Counted from the stretch's first letter, positions 27,083-36,867 are shown. The stretch is 64,000 nucleotides of DNA from an uncultured Winogradskyella sp. (GCF_937958655.1 NZ_CALGNH010000025.1:114739-178738); one strand, 5' to 3'. Numbers and translations are program-made. The notes: generated by a model not told the origin, from the sequence alone.

Positions 27083-27934
27083 ATGAAAAAAATTTCAATT
27101 CTTTTAGTAACCACACTTCTACTGACGGCATGTGTCTCTAAGAAGAAATATATAGCGTTAGAACAAGAAAATGGTGAAATTAAAAGTCAACTAACCAAAA
27201 CCCAAGTAGCAAAAGAAGATTTAGAAAATAAGTTTGCACAAATACAAGCTAGAGTAGATCGTTATAATAAGAAAATAAATGCTTTAAATGAAAATGTAGA
27301 GGGTCTTAAAGTAGAAAACGACATTAAATTAGATGTTAATGCAGATGGATCAGTAATATCTAATGAAGCTAAACGTAAAATGTTAGCGACTTTACAACAG
27401 GTAGATCCTGCAAAATTAGCAGAAGCTAAAACCTTAAAGGATTCCATGAACTTAGCAGTGCAGTATAACCTCGCTAAAACTATGGATACGTCTGATTTAA
27501 ATGAAGATGAAGACATCGCTGTAAACATTAACGAAACCGTGGTAATGATTTCTATTTCTGATAAGATGTTATTTAATACAGGAAGTTATAGAATAAGTAA
27601 TAAAGCAAATAATATACTTCAAAAATTAGCAGACGTTATTAACTCGGAAGAAAGTATTAACGTAATGGTAGAAGGCCATACAGATTCTAGAACCATTAAT
27701 ACCGAAAAAATCGCTGATAACTGGGACCTAAGTGTATTGAGAGCAACATCTGTAGTAAGAAAATTACAAAACAAATACAACGTAGCGCCAGAACAATTAA
27801 TTGCATCTGGTCGTAGTAGCTACCAACCATTAGTTGATAATAACAGTAGAGAAAACCGCTCTAAAAACAGAAGAACTCGTATAATTTTAATGCCAAACAT
27901 TGATAAGTTTTTTGCACTGATGGACGCTAAGTAA
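27083..27934 (+). CDS. OmpA-family peptidoglycan-binding lipoprotein
   Basis: The 283-aa protein has a lipobox (LLTAC, Cys17), a coiled coil (about 25-75, EQENGEIKSQLTKTQVAKED) and a C-terminal OmpA/MotB domain (about 150-275). The domain has NVMVEGHTDSRTIN, WDLSVLRATSVVRKL and the NRSKNRRTRI motif, whose Asp and Arg bind diaminopimelate. It would tether the outer membrane to peptidoglycan. It is monocistronic between two terminators. Confidence 0.9.
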   Translation: MKKISILLVTTLLLTACVSKKKYIALEQENGEIKSQLTKTQVAKEDLENKFAQIQARVDRYNKKINALNENVEGLKVENDIKLDVNADGSVISNEAKRKMLATLQQVDPAKLAEAKTLKDSMNLAVQYNLAKTMDTSDLNEDEDIAVNINETVVMISISDKMLFNTGSYRISNKANNILQKLADVINSEESINVMVEGHTDSRTINTEKIADNWDLSVLRATSVVRKLQNKYNVAPEQLIASGRSSYQPLVDNNSRENRSKNRRTRIILMPNIDKFFALMDAK

Positions 27935-27954
27935 TCCATCTCTTATATTAAATA

Positions 27955-27995
27955 AAAAAGCACCCACCCTTGCAGTTAGGGATTGGGTGCTTTTC
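27955..27995 (+). terminator. Terminator after the OmpA-like gene
   Basis: AAAAGCACCCA and TGGGTGCTTTT pair around a 17-nt loop that itself can form a short CCCT/AGGG stem. A T-rich tract follows. Confidence 0.85.
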
Positions 27996-28035
27996 TTTTT
28001 CTTTTTAGTTGTATTTTTAAACAAATACATCTGGT

Positions 28036-28755
28036 ATGAAACATCTATTTATAATTAGTCTATTGCTTGTAGCTTTTCCCTGTTCGGCTCAAAATATAAC
28101 TGCTGAGGAGCTTTTACAAAAGACCATAGCCTATCACGATCCAGATGGAAATTGGTCCGCATTTGATGGACAATTTACTGTTGTAATGACTACACCTAAC
28201 TCACCAAAGCGAATAAGTGCTATTAAAATTAATTTACTCAATAAATATTTTAGCGTTAGTGCAAAAAGAGATACTGTTACTACAACATATACCATTGACA
28301 AAGACAATTGTATAATGGCATATAATGGTAAAAGTGTAGATAGCATCGTTGCTTCAACACACAATATGTCTTGCGACAGAGCCAAACTCTATAAAAACTA
28401 CTATACTTATCTCTACGGTTTACCCATGAAGCTGAAAGATCCTGGCACCAACCTTAACGAAACGATAGAACTTAAAACATTTAAAGGTAAAGAGTATTTA
28501 GTTTTAAAAGTTATGTATGATGAAGCTGTAGGAAGCGATGTTTGGTATTTTTACTTTAATCCAACCAGCTATGCTATGGAAGTCTATCAGTTTTATAAAA
28601 CCGATGAAAACGGTAACATAAAACCAGAATCAGGAGAGTATATTTTATTATCTGAAGAAACTCTAGTTAATGGTATAAAAATGCCAAAAGTACGAGCTTG
28701 GTATTATAATAAAGCTAATCAATATTTGGGTACAGATACTTTGATTGAGAAATAA
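28036..28755 (+). CDS. Secreted DUF6503-family protein
   Basis: The 239-aa protein has a signal peptide (1-19, ending CSAQN). The mature part begins ITAEELLQKTIAYHDPDGNW and continues with beta-rich sequence (GKEYLVLKVMYDEAVGSDVWYFYFNPTSYAMEVYQFY), the pattern of the DUF6503 / LolA-like outer-membrane lipoprotein-sorting fold found in flavobacteria. Its function is unproven. It ends at a bidirectional terminator shared with nrdA. Confidence 0.8.
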   Translation: MKHLFIISLLLVAFPCSAQNITAEELLQKTIAYHDPDGNWSAFDGQFTVVMTTPNSPKRISAIKINLLNKYFSVSAKRDTVTTTYTIDKDNCIMAYNGKSVDSIVASTHNMSCDRAKLYKNYYTYLYGLPMKLKDPGTNLNETIELKTFKGKEYLVLKVMYDEAVGSDVWYFYFNPTSYAMEVYQFYKTDENGNIKPESGEYILLSEETLVNGIKMPKVRAWYYNKANQYLGTDTLIEK

Positions 28756-28786
28756 AAAAAGCACCTCATTTCTGAGGTGCTTTTTT
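28755..28786. terminator. Bidirectional terminator between DUF6503 gene and nrdA
   Basis: AAAAAAGCACCTCA / TGAGGTGCTTTTTT with loop TTTC. It overlaps the plus-strand stop and serves the convergent nrdA transcript too. Confidence 0.9.
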
Positions 28787-28818
28787 GTTCTATAAAGATT
28801 ATTGGCTTCACAGGAATT

Positions 28819-30618
28819 TTAACCTTCACAACTAGCACATTCTTTCTTTTGTTTAAATTTCTGTGCTGCATTCATACTATGTTGATAGTACAATGACTTT
28901 ACACCTAATTGCCAAGCCGTAACGTATATTTTATTAATCTCCTTAACTGGCATATCTGGATGTACCATAATGTTTAAGGATTGTCCTTGGTCAATATGGT
29001 TTTGTCTATTTGCTGCTTGATAAATAAGTGTCATTTGGTCAATTTCAGAATAGGTCTTAAAGACATCTTTTTCTAAGTCTGTTAATCCTTCTAAGTGTTG
29101 TACAGAACCATCATAATCTCGGATACTTTTCCAAATTTCTGGTGTATCCATTCCTTTTTCTACTAACAATGCTTTTAAGAAAGGATTTTTTATTGTGGTC
29201 TTTATTTTGGCTATATCCTTAACATAACTGTTAGACCAAATTGGCTCAATACCTTGCGATACTTGTCCTAAGATAAACGCAGACGATGTTGTTGGCGCTA
29301 CTGCATTTAAGGTAGCATTACGTCTTCCGTAACCTTTTAGTACTTCTGGCTCACCAAATTTTTCTGCTAATTCCTCTGATGCCTTAACCGATTTCTCTTT
29401 AATCGTCTTAAAGATTTCACTATTTAAGTTGAACGCTTCTGCACTATCAAACGGTAACATCTTAGATTGCAGTAATGAGTGCCATCCTAAAGCTCCCATT
29501 CCTAAGGCTCTATTTTCTTTAGCGAAGTTATACGCCTTCTCCATAAACATAAATGTTTGTCTATCATCTCTATCTGGAGAGTCTCTGTAAACTTCTAACT
29601 TTGTTACAAATTCTTCTAATACAGCGTCTAAGAAATAGACCATTGTTTCTACGGCATCTGTATCCTTCCACTTATCATAGTGTAATAAGTTGATTGAAGA
29701 TAATACGCAAACAAACGACCATCTGTCATTAGTTGGTAACATAATCTCAGAGCACAGATTACTTGCATAAATTTCGTGCTTGTTCTCTTGGTAAACTTCT
29801 GGTGCTGTATTATTAGCATTATCTCTAAAGAAGATGTAAGGGTAACCTATTTCCCCTCTGCGTTGTAATACTTTTGCCCATATAGCTCTTTTATCGGTAT
29901 CGCCATCAATCATTTCTTGCATCCACTCGTTGCCAACAGTTACACCATGGGTTAACTCTTGTATTGGATTACCTTCTGTACCGATCTCTAAAAATTCGTT
30001 TATATCATTATGTTCTATAGGTAGGTAAGGGGAAAAACGACCACGTCTCACAGAACCTTGGCTTACGACATCAACCATTTTTTCAAACAATTGCATAATA
30101 TGTACAGCTCCTGAAGACTCTCCATTATTTTTTACTGGCGCTCCTCTATGACGCAGCTTACCAAAATAACCCGATGTACCACCACCTAGCTTAGACATCA
30201 TCCCAACTTCGGACTGTGTGTAGAGAATATCTCCCATATCATCAGAAATGTGAGAACCAAAACAACTAATTGGTAAACCTCGCTTTTTACCAAAATTAGA
30301 CCAAACTGGCGATGCTAAAGAGTAAAAGCCTTCTGCCATGTAGCCATAAAACTTATCAGCAAAACCTGAAATCTTTAAAATTTTCTCAGCATTATCAGCA
30401 ATTTCTCTAATTCTTGCTTCTGGTGTTGCGCCTTCTGTAAGGTAACCAGAGGATAAAAATTTACGACTATGTTCGGTTAACCATTTAATTTCTGGCTCTT
30501 TATTAACCTCTTTAATGGCTTCTTTTCTGGCTTTTATTAATTCATCTTGTGGTGAAGTTTTTGCAGTTTGAGGGTTTACTACTTGATTTTCGAGGTTAAA
30601 TTTAGTTTCGTTGTTCAT
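28819..30618 (-). CDS. nrdA: Class I ribonucleoside-diphosphate reductase alpha subunit lacking an ATP-cone
   Basis: The 599-aa catalytic subunit reduces ribonucleoside diphosphates. Seen: the ASPVWSNFG and GLPISCFG segments (active-site Cys), GGGTSGYFGKLRHRGAPV, the NLCSEIMLPT motif (active-site N-x-C-x-E), the second redox Cys in the SFVCVLSSINL strand, the YQHSMNA tail and a C-terminal CASCEG redox pair. The usual ~90-aa N-terminal ATP-cone is missing, so the protein is short compared with E. coli NrdA (761 aa). The cone is on the beta subunit encoded directly upstream (3 bp between genes). Confidence 0.93.
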   Translation of the reverse strand: MNNETKFNLENQVVNPQTAKTSPQDELIKARKEAIKEVNKEPEIKWLTEHSRKFLSSGYLTEGATPEARIREIADNAEKILKISGFADKFYGYMAEGFYSLASPVWSNFGKKRGLPISCFGSHISDDMGDILYTQSEVGMMSKLGGGTSGYFGKLRHRGAPVKNNGESSGAVHIMQLFEKMVDVVSQGSVRRGRFSPYLPIEHNDINEFLEIGTEGNPIQELTHGVTVGNEWMQEMIDGDTDKRAIWAKVLQRRGEIGYPYIFFRDNANNTAPEVYQENKHEIYASNLCSEIMLPTNDRWSFVCVLSSINLLHYDKWKDTDAVETMVYFLDAVLEEFVTKLEVYRDSPDRDDRQTFMFMEKAYNFAKENRALGMGALGWHSLLQSKMLPFDSAEAFNLNSEIFKTIKEKSVKASEELAEKFGEPEVLKGYGRRNATLNAVAPTTSSAFILGQVSQGIEPIWSNSYVKDIAKIKTTIKNPFLKALLVEKGMDTPEIWKSIRDYDGSVQHLEGLTDLEKDVFKTYSEIDQMTLIYQAANRQNHIDQGQSLNIMVHPDMPVKEINKIYVTAWQLGVKSLYYQHSMNAAQKFKQKKECASCEG

Positions 30619-30621
30619 GGT

Positions 30622-31911
30622 TTAAAATAAGTCGTCGCTGGTTATACTTTTAGTTCTTTTGCTGTAGTTAATTGAGCGCTTTACAAAGAAATCTCCGTGC
30701 TTAGTACCGATGATTTCATCATCAAACCATTCGGTCTGCTCTAGTAAGCTATGATCAACATCAAAAATCTTATCGATGCCAATACTTTCGAGGGAATTAT
30801 TAAATCTGTTTTTTATAAATTCATTTATAACATTCTTTGGAAGAAAATCTAACTCACCGGCTTCAAAAATCCAGTCGATAATTTTACTTTCAGATTCAAA
30901 GGCTTCTTCACACATCACTTTTACAATGGTGTGGTGCTCTTCACCAAACCATGTTGGATTTTCGGCTTTAATAATTTTAATAACATCAATACCAAAATCG
31001 CCATGTATTTGCTCTTCCTTAGAGGTAGCTTCAACAACATTAGAAATACCTTTTAGCATGTTCTTATGTTTATTAAATGCCATTATGATTAAAAATTGCG
31101 AGAATAATGACACATGCTCTATAAAGAGAGAGAATAATAAAATAGATTCTGCATATTCTTTCTTATCGTCGCTCTTTGCATTTTTTAAAGCGGTCTCTAA
31201 ATAATGAACTCTTCTCATTATTACAGGGTTCTTCTTTAGTCTCTTAAATTCATTATTAAGACCTAGAATTTCTAATAAGTGTGAATACGCATCGTGGTGG
31301 CGCACTTCACTTTCTGCAAATGTTGCTCCTACAGATCCTATTTCTGGTTTTGGCATTTTCTGATAGATGTCTCCCCAAAATGATTTTACAGCAACTTCAA
31401 TTTGAGAAATTGCAAGCATTGTATTTTTTATAGCATTTTGTTCTACGATGGTAAGCTTGGTTTTAAAATCTTGTATATCACTTGTAAAGTTAAATTCTGA
31501 ATGAATCCAATACGAGTGTCTAATAGCATCTACATATTCATTCAACGCTGGGTACTCGTAGGGTTTTAAATTAATTCGTTTTTCAAAAATGTTAGTCTTT
31601 CTGCTTCTAGCCTGCTCGTCTCTGTAAAGGATGTACGCTTTAGCAACATCTAAAAACTGGCTATCCATTAATTTAATTTCAACAAGATCTTGCACTTCTT
31701 CTACAGTTGGCACATATCTATAATCCTTGCCTTTTCTATCTAATAATTCTTGCATTACATTTACGGCAATTGTATTAGCATCTTCTTTGGTGCCATTACC
31801 AACAGACATCATTGCCTTTTCTACAGCATTAGAAATTTTATTTAAAACAAACGGATTTGTTTCATAATCTCTTTTAATAATTTCTGTAATCTCTAACTGT
31901 TGTGTTTCCAT
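30622..31911 (-). CDS. nrdB: Class I ribonucleotide reductase beta subunit with N-terminal ATP-cone
   Basis: The 429-aa protein starts with an ATP-cone (about residues 8-105: EIIKRDYETNPFVLNKISNAVEKA pattern through VAKAYILYRDEQARSR), followed by a ferritin-like R2 domain. The metal/radical block ESEVRHHDAYSHL gives E202, H205 and Y209, equivalent to E. coli E115, H118 and Y122, so a tyrosine is present at the radical position. A second EEQIHGDFG helix supplies further ligands. A flavobacterial NrdB with an ATP-cone has been characterised from Leeuwenhoekiella blandensis, where dATP controls activity through beta oligomerisation. Operon with nrdA. Confidence 0.93.
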   Translation of the reverse strand: METQQLEITEIIKRDYETNPFVLNKISNAVEKAMMSVGNGTKEDANTIAVNVMQELLDRKGKDYRYVPTVEEVQDLVEIKLMDSQFLDVAKAYILYRDEQARSRKTNIFEKRINLKPYEYPALNEYVDAIRHSYWIHSEFNFTSDIQDFKTKLTIVEQNAIKNTMLAISQIEVAVKSFWGDIYQKMPKPEIGSVGATFAESEVRHHDAYSHLLEILGLNNEFKRLKKNPVIMRRVHYLETALKNAKSDDKKEYAESILLFSLFIEHVSLFSQFLIIMAFNKHKNMLKGISNVVEATSKEEQIHGDFGIDVIKIIKAENPTWFGEEHHTIVKVMCEEAFESESKIIDWIFEAGELDFLPKNVINEFIKNRFNNSLESIGIDKIFDVDHSLLEQTEWFDDEIIGTKHGDFFVKRSINYSKRTKSITSDDLF

Positions 31912-32736
31912 AATATATCTTTAGTTTTGAGGCTAAGAAGGCTAGAGAATAATTAAATAATTACTCTAAACTTATTTAGCTAATGCTATAATTGTGTTGT
32001 GTTTCCTAATTAATGCTAGGATAAAAAAGGACCTGAAATCTTCTAAAAAACAGAGGCTCTTAAATGGGATGTAAAAAGCCGCTATTAAATTCTATTTTTT
32101 ACTTCGCCCTGAACAAAGATTGATAATTGTTATTAAAATAAAAAGCCTTCATAATAAACAATATCAACAAGTTTTTAACAAATACCTGTATAGCCTATAA
32201 AACCTACTACTTATGGGTTTTTTAGACCTATATTATTGATTATAAGGTGTTTAATGAAATTTTCTGAAAAATTACTTGTAAGTATTGTCTTATGAAAAAT
32301 ATAGCTAGCAAGCGTATTTATTGAAGATTTAAGCTGTACCTATTGACAAAATAGTATCACAAAAAAAGAGTGCCTTCAGCACTCTTTTCTTCCTAATAAC
32401 TAACTAAATAATGAATAAGCTAGATAAATTGCTAGTAACAAATTAACTTTAGAATTCTATCGAAACAATTAACAAATAAAATTCTACCTTATTTAATAGT
32501 TTAGATCATAAATGTAAACCCCCTATTTACAGTATTAATGATCTTTTTATACATTAAATATCAGTATTTATTTGACCGATAGATTGAGCCATGTATGGTT
32601 GGCACTAAAAATTGTATAATCGGAAAAAAACGAAATATATGAGTTTAGCATTTTACACAAAAAAAACAACATGCTATACAATATAATTTACAACCCATTT
32701 AAGTTATACATATATTTATAATTAATTATTTTATTT
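31912..32736. other. 825-bp intergenic region between divergent nrdB and LytTR genes
   Basis: This very AT-rich stretch has no convincing ORF. It should contain the promoters for nrdBA (minus) and the regulator gene (plus), but no clean -33/-7 pair was found. The only strong element is an orphan terminator hairpin at 32363-32389, which raises the possibility of a small non-coding transcript. No riboswitch or NrdR-type repeat was recognised. Confidence 0.6.
32363..32389. terminator. Orphan bidirectional terminator hairpin
   Basis: AAAAGAGTGC / GCACTCTTTT with loop CTTCA, and A/T-runs on both sides. Both flanking genes are transcribed away from it, so it terminates no annotated gene. Confidence 0.75.
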
Positions 32737-33471
32737 ATGTTAAAAGCTGTAATTGTAGACGATGAGCCAAAGGCCATACAAAGCTTAATTTGGGAGCTTA
32801 GTAATTTTAAAGAAGAAATTGAAGTTATTAAGTCATTTACAAGTCCTGAAGATGCTCTAAAATATCTAGCAGACACAACACCAGATTGTCTGTTTTTAGA
32901 TATACAAATGCCCACTATTGGCGGATTTCAGTTTTTAGAACGTCTAAACGATATTAATTTTGCCGTAATTATAACAACAGCTTACGATGAGTATGCCATA
33001 AAAGCCCTAAAACATGACGCTATAGATTATCTATTAAAACCAATAGATTCTGACGACTTAAGAGATACAATTGCTAAAATTAAAAAATATGGTAATCGGC
33101 AAATAACCACCGCTCAATTAGAAAGTATTTTATTAAATTTTAATTCTAAGTTTGATAAAAAACGGATTACAATAAATACCGATGGAAAACTATTATTTTT
33201 AGACGTAGATGATGTTATTTATGTAGCATCTGATGGTAACTATAGTACTTTATTTCTTAAAGATCAGAAAAAAATAGTAGTAACTAAAAAATTAAAAGAA
33301 GTTGACGCTATTTTACCAGAGCATTATTTTTTTAGAATACATAATTCATACATTATTAACCTTAATAAAATAAAAGCTTTTATAAAAAATGAAGGCTATG
33401 TTGTAATGGATAGCAACCATAAAATACCCGTAGCTCGCCAACGAAAATCAGATTTTTTAGAAAAATTATAA
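32737..33471 (+). CDS. LytTR-family two-component response regulator
   Basis: The 244-aa protein has an N-terminal receiver domain (residues 1-120): acidic pair DDEP at 8-11, phospho-acceptor Asp in PDCLFLDIQMP (about residue 54), Thr in ITTAYDEYA and Lys in YLLKPID. The C-terminal LytTR DNA-binding domain (about 140-244) has FLDVDDVIYVASDGNYSTLFL and FFRIHNSYIINLNKIK. It is paired with the sensor kinase 7 bp downstream. Confidence 0.93.
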   Translation: MLKAVIVDDEPKAIQSLIWELSNFKEEIEVIKSFTSPEDALKYLADTTPDCLFLDIQMPTIGGFQFLERLNDINFAVIITTAYDEYAIKALKHDAIDYLLKPIDSDDLRDTIAKIKKYGNRQITTAQLESILLNFNSKFDKKRITINTDGKLLFLDVDDVIYVASDGNYSTLFLKDQKKIVVTKKLKEVDAILPEHYFFRIHNSYIINLNKIKAFIKNEGYVVMDSNHKIPVARQRKSDFLEKL

Positions 33472-33478
33472 TAAAGCG

Positions 33479-35404
33479 TTGGATTTAAAAATCACATACC
33501 GGTTTACTACATTTTTTATACTTCTGTTAGCAAGTATAACGTGCAATGCTCAAGATTTAGATCTTAAAAATGCCATTAACCAACTAACCCTTAATAGACC
33601 TAATACCTATACTGGTATCGATAGTATTTTAAAGCCGTTTAAAAAGGATAGTACAAAAATGAAACGGGTCTTAGAAGCTCTAAAACTAAATGCATTGAAT
33701 GAAGGGGTGAGCTATACTTATAACTCCCTCGGCATTATAAATAGAAACTTCTCTAATTACCAAAAGTCTATTAAACTTCATAAAGAAGCTAAAATCTATG
33801 CAGATAAAGCCAATAATGATGAGCTTAGAATTATAAGTTTAAATATGATAGGCGTAGCCTACCGACGCATGGATGTAATAAAATATGCACTAGACCACCA
33901 CACACAAGCTCTAAAAATTGCTTATGAAGTTAAAAATCCATCACCCACCATAAGTTATAATATAGCCGTATCACAAAATAGCATTGGTAATATTTATTTA
34001 GCTCTAAATCAGTACGATGTTGCTCTAATTCAGTTTAAAAAATCACTGAAGATTGAAGAAGAAACAGACAACAAACTAGGTTTAGCCATCAACTACCACA
34101 ACATTGGTTATGCAGAAGAAGGTAAAGGAAATTTAGATTTGGCGCTAACTAACTATAAAAAATCATTACAGTATAATGAAGCTATAGATTCTGAAATTGG
34201 CAGAATGATATGTGCCAATAGTATAGGTAGTATCTACCTTAAAAAAGAAGACTACCAAAAGGCCGAACCTATAATTAGAGACGCATTAAAAAAGGCGCTA
34301 ACACTAAATGATCAGTTCTACATAGCGTCTTCATACATCAATTTAGGCCAATTAGAATTAGCGCTTAATCAGAATTCTGATGCCGAAAAAAATCTTAATA
34401 AAGGGCTAGAAGTCGCCAACACCTACAGTCTAAAATCATCGATTGCTTCTGCAAGCAAATTACTCTCCGAAATCTATGCTAAAAAAGAAAATTATAAAGT
34501 TGCATTAGCGTATTATCAAAATGCTGTAGCTATAGAAAACACCATTCTCACAGAAAAAAATCTACAGTATGTAAATGATATTGTCATAGAGTATGAAAAC
34601 GAAAACAAAAACAACCAAATAAAGGCTTTGTTTTCTGAAAATGAAAAAGTTAGACAGCGCTTAGAGCGAAACAAACGCATTTTTTGGTACTCCTTAGTAG
34701 CATTGGTCACCACAGGTATTACATTATTTATTCTCAACAGAAATAGAACCCTTAAACGCGATAAACATATTCTAACGCTAGAGCAAGACATGCTGCAAAG
34801 CCAAATGAATCCGCATTTTATTTTCAACTCTCTTAATTCTATAAAACTTTATATAATTAACAATGACAAGGAAAATGCAGTGTATTATCTCAATAAATTT
34901 TCAAAATTAATTCGTAAAATTTTAATTGCTTCAAAAGAAAAGGAAACCACCCTCAAAGACGAATTAGAGACCATGAAGTTATACATGAATATAGAAAATA
35001 TTAGATTTGACAATCAGATAGATTTTACAATTCATATTGATAAAACGATTAATACAGAAGTAAAAAAAGTACCGTCTTTAATACTCCAACCCTTTTTAGA
35101 AAATGCACTTTGGCATGGTTTATCTTCAAAAAAGAAAAACAAAAAAATAAACCTTAATGTGTTAAAATATTCCGATGATTATATCACCGTAGAAATTGTT
35201 GATAACGGCATAGGCAGACTTGCCTCAAAGAGAATTAACGATAGTAAAAAGCTAAAGCGAAAATCTCTAGGTATTGGTATTACCAAAGCGCGCCTTGCTA
35301 ATTTTTCTAAAGCATTTGAAAATTCTTATACACTAACTATTGATGATTTATACGATGGTGAGACACCTAGTGGCACAAGTGTTACGCTCAACATTCCGGT
35401 TTAG
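33479..35404 (+). CDS. TPR-containing LytS/YehU-type sensor histidine kinase (TTG start)
   Basis: The 641-aa protein has a signal peptide (ending CNAQD), TPR repeats (about 60-370) in the periplasm, a TM helix (about 400-420, FWYSLVALVTTGITLFIL), a His_kinase domain with the phospho-acceptor box QSQMNPHFIFNSLNSI (about 440) and an HATPase domain with N box (FLENALWHGL) and G box (DNGIG). The frame has no ATG that would keep the signal peptide. The TTG at 33479, 7 bp after the regulator stop, is the best start. Confidence 0.9.
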   Translation: MDLKITYRFTTFFILLLASITCNAQDLDLKNAINQLTLNRPNTYTGIDSILKPFKKDSTKMKRVLEALKLNALNEGVSYTYNSLGIINRNFSNYQKSIKLHKEAKIYADKANNDELRIISLNMIGVAYRRMDVIKYALDHHTQALKIAYEVKNPSPTISYNIAVSQNSIGNIYLALNQYDVALIQFKKSLKIEEETDNKLGLAINYHNIGYAEEGKGNLDLALTNYKKSLQYNEAIDSEIGRMICANSIGSIYLKKEDYQKAEPIIRDALKKALTLNDQFYIASSYINLGQLELALNQNSDAEKNLNKGLEVANTYSLKSSIASASKLLSEIYAKKENYKVALAYYQNAVAIENTILTEKNLQYVNDIVIEYENENKNNQIKALFSENEKVRQRLERNKRIFWYSLVALVTTGITLFILNRNRTLKRDKHILTLEQDMLQSQMNPHFIFNSLNSIKLYIINNDKENAVYYLNKFSKLIRKILIASKEKETTLKDELETMKLYMNIENIRFDNQIDFTIHIDKTINTEVKKVPSLILQPFLENALWHGLSSKKKNKKINLNVLKYSDDYITVEIVDNGIGRLASKRINDSKKLKRKSLGIGITKARLANFSKAFENSYTLTIDDLYDGETPSGTSVTLNIPV

Positions 35405-35408
35405 CCTT

Positions 35409-35981
35409 TTATTTACCAAAATTTTGTTGTGCCACCTTCTCTAACTCCGCATACCAGTCTTCACCAAATTTTCTTATCAGTGCTTCCTTTACAAATTTAT
35501 AAACAGGAACTTGTAATTCTTTACCAAGAGCACAGGCATCATCACAGATGTCCCAGTTTTCATAATTTACTCCAGAAAATTCAGAATAGTCCTTAACTCG
35601 TATTGGGTAAAGATGGCAAGACACGGGTTTTTTCCAATTTATCTCGCCTTGGTTGTAAGCTTCTTCTATACCACAGAGCGCTGTATTTTTTTTATCAAAA
35701 ATAACATACGCACACTCAGCCCCATTTATTAAAGGTGTCTCTAAATCACCAAAAGCTGTTTTTACAGACGTACCTGCTGCTTCTATAACCTCGACACCCT
35801 CTTTTCTTAAAAATGGTTTAACCTTAGGATAGATGTCCTCAAGAATTTTTACCTCCTCTTTCTCTAATGGCGCACCTGCATCACCTTCTACACAACAAGC
35901 GCCTTTACATGCAGATAAATTACAGACAAAATCTTTATCTATAATATCCTCTGAAACTATTGTTTTTCCTAGTTGAAACAT
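35409..35981 (-). CDS. DUF3109-family cysteine-rich protein
   Basis: The 190-aa cytoplasmic protein contains CNLSACKGACCVEGDAGAP near the N-terminus and further Cys in ECAYVIF, CGIEEA, SCHLYPIR and WDICDDACALGKEL. The eight or more Cys, in a pattern related to YkgJ/zinc- or iron-cluster-binding proteins, place it in DUF3109. The biochemical role is unknown; metal binding is inferred from the cysteines. It is convergent with the sensor kinase (4 bp gap). Confidence 0.85.
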   Translation of the reverse strand: MFQLGKTIVSEDIIDKDFVCNLSACKGACCVEGDAGAPLEKEEVKILEDIYPKVKPFLRKEGVEVIEAAGTSVKTAFGDLETPLINGAECAYVIFDKKNTALCGIEEAYNQGEINWKKPVSCHLYPIRVKDYSEFSGVNYENWDICDDACALGKELQVPVYKFVKEALIRKFGEDWYAELEKVAQQNFGK

Positions 35982-36072
35982 AGCACAAAAATAGTTAAAC
36001 TTTACAGTAATTTAATATTGAAAATTCCTAATTAAATCTCACCTTTGCCGTGAAATTTAAAGAATAAGTGTT

Positions 36073-36654
36073 ATGCAATTAGTTTTTAAAGATATTTTCA
36101 CTGCTTTTATGGTTCTTTTTGCTGTAATTGATATTATTGGCAACATCCCTATTATTATTGATCTTCGTAAAAAAGTTGGTCATATCCAAAGCGAAAAGGC
36201 TGCACTTATTGCAGGTGTTATTATGATTGTATTTTTATTTGTTGGTAAGAGTTTACTAAATCTTATTGGTATTGATGTTAATTCTTTTGCAGTTGCTGGT
36301 GCATTTATCTTATTTTTTATTGCTTTAGAAATGATTTTGGGTATTACCTTATATAAGCAAGAAGATAGCAACGCAATAACAGCTTCCGTTTTTCCTTTAG
36401 CCTTTCCTTTAATTGCAGGTCCTGGTAGCTTAACTACCCTATTATCTTTGCGTGCAGAGTTTGCTACAGAAAATATTATTGTAGCCATTATTTGTAATGT
36501 TATTTTTATTTACATAGTCTTAAAAACATCTACACGAATAGAACGTATTTTAGGTTCTAATGGTATTAATATTATAAGAAAAGTTTTTGGCGTAATTTTG
36601 CTTGCAATAGCTGTTAAATTATTTGCTACCAATATTAAAGCTTTACTTATTTAA
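36073..36654 (+). CDS. MarC-family integral membrane protein
   Basis: The 193-aa protein has six TM helices. The MarC/UPF0056 hallmarks are present: FMVLFAVIDIIGNIPIIIDL at the N-terminus and FPLAFPLIAGPGSLTTLLSL in the middle (about 110-130). Despite the name, MarC proteins have no proven role in multiple antibiotic resistance; transport is assumed from topology. It is followed after 12 bp by a small membrane-protein gene and then a flavoprotein gene. Confidence 0.88.
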   Translation: MQLVFKDIFTAFMVLFAVIDIIGNIPIIIDLRKKVGHIQSEKAALIAGVIMIVFLFVGKSLLNLIGIDVNSFAVAGAFILFFIALEMILGITLYKQEDSNAITASVFPLAFPLIAGPGSLTTLLSLRAEFATENIIVAIICNVIFIYIVLKTSTRIERILGSNGINIIRKVFGVILLAIAVKLFATNIKALLI

Positions 36655-36666
36655 AATAGATTCACT

Positions 36667-36867
36667 ATGAAAATTTTCACTTGGATTCTTACTATTATTG
36701 CCGTTGGACTTGTTATTTACAATGCTACCAAACTAGATTTTAACGCCTTATTTAAAGGCGAAAGTTATAGTGCCGTACTTACCATTATTGCTGGTTTGTG
36801 TGCAATTATTTTATTACAAATTCTGAGACTATCTAAAAAAATAGACACACTTAGCAAAAAACAGTAA
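36667..36867 (+). CDS. Small two-TM membrane protein
   Basis: The 66-aa protein has two hydrophobic helices (residues about 3-20 and 36-54) and a Lys-rich end (LSKKIDTLSKKQ). It lies in a run marC - this gene - flavoprotein; its stop overlaps the next ATG by one base, so it is coupled to the flavoprotein gene. No family recognised. Confidence 0.7.
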   Translation: MKIFTWILTIIAVGLVIYNATKLDFNALFKGESYSAVLTIIAGLCAIILLQILRLSKKIDTLSKKQ

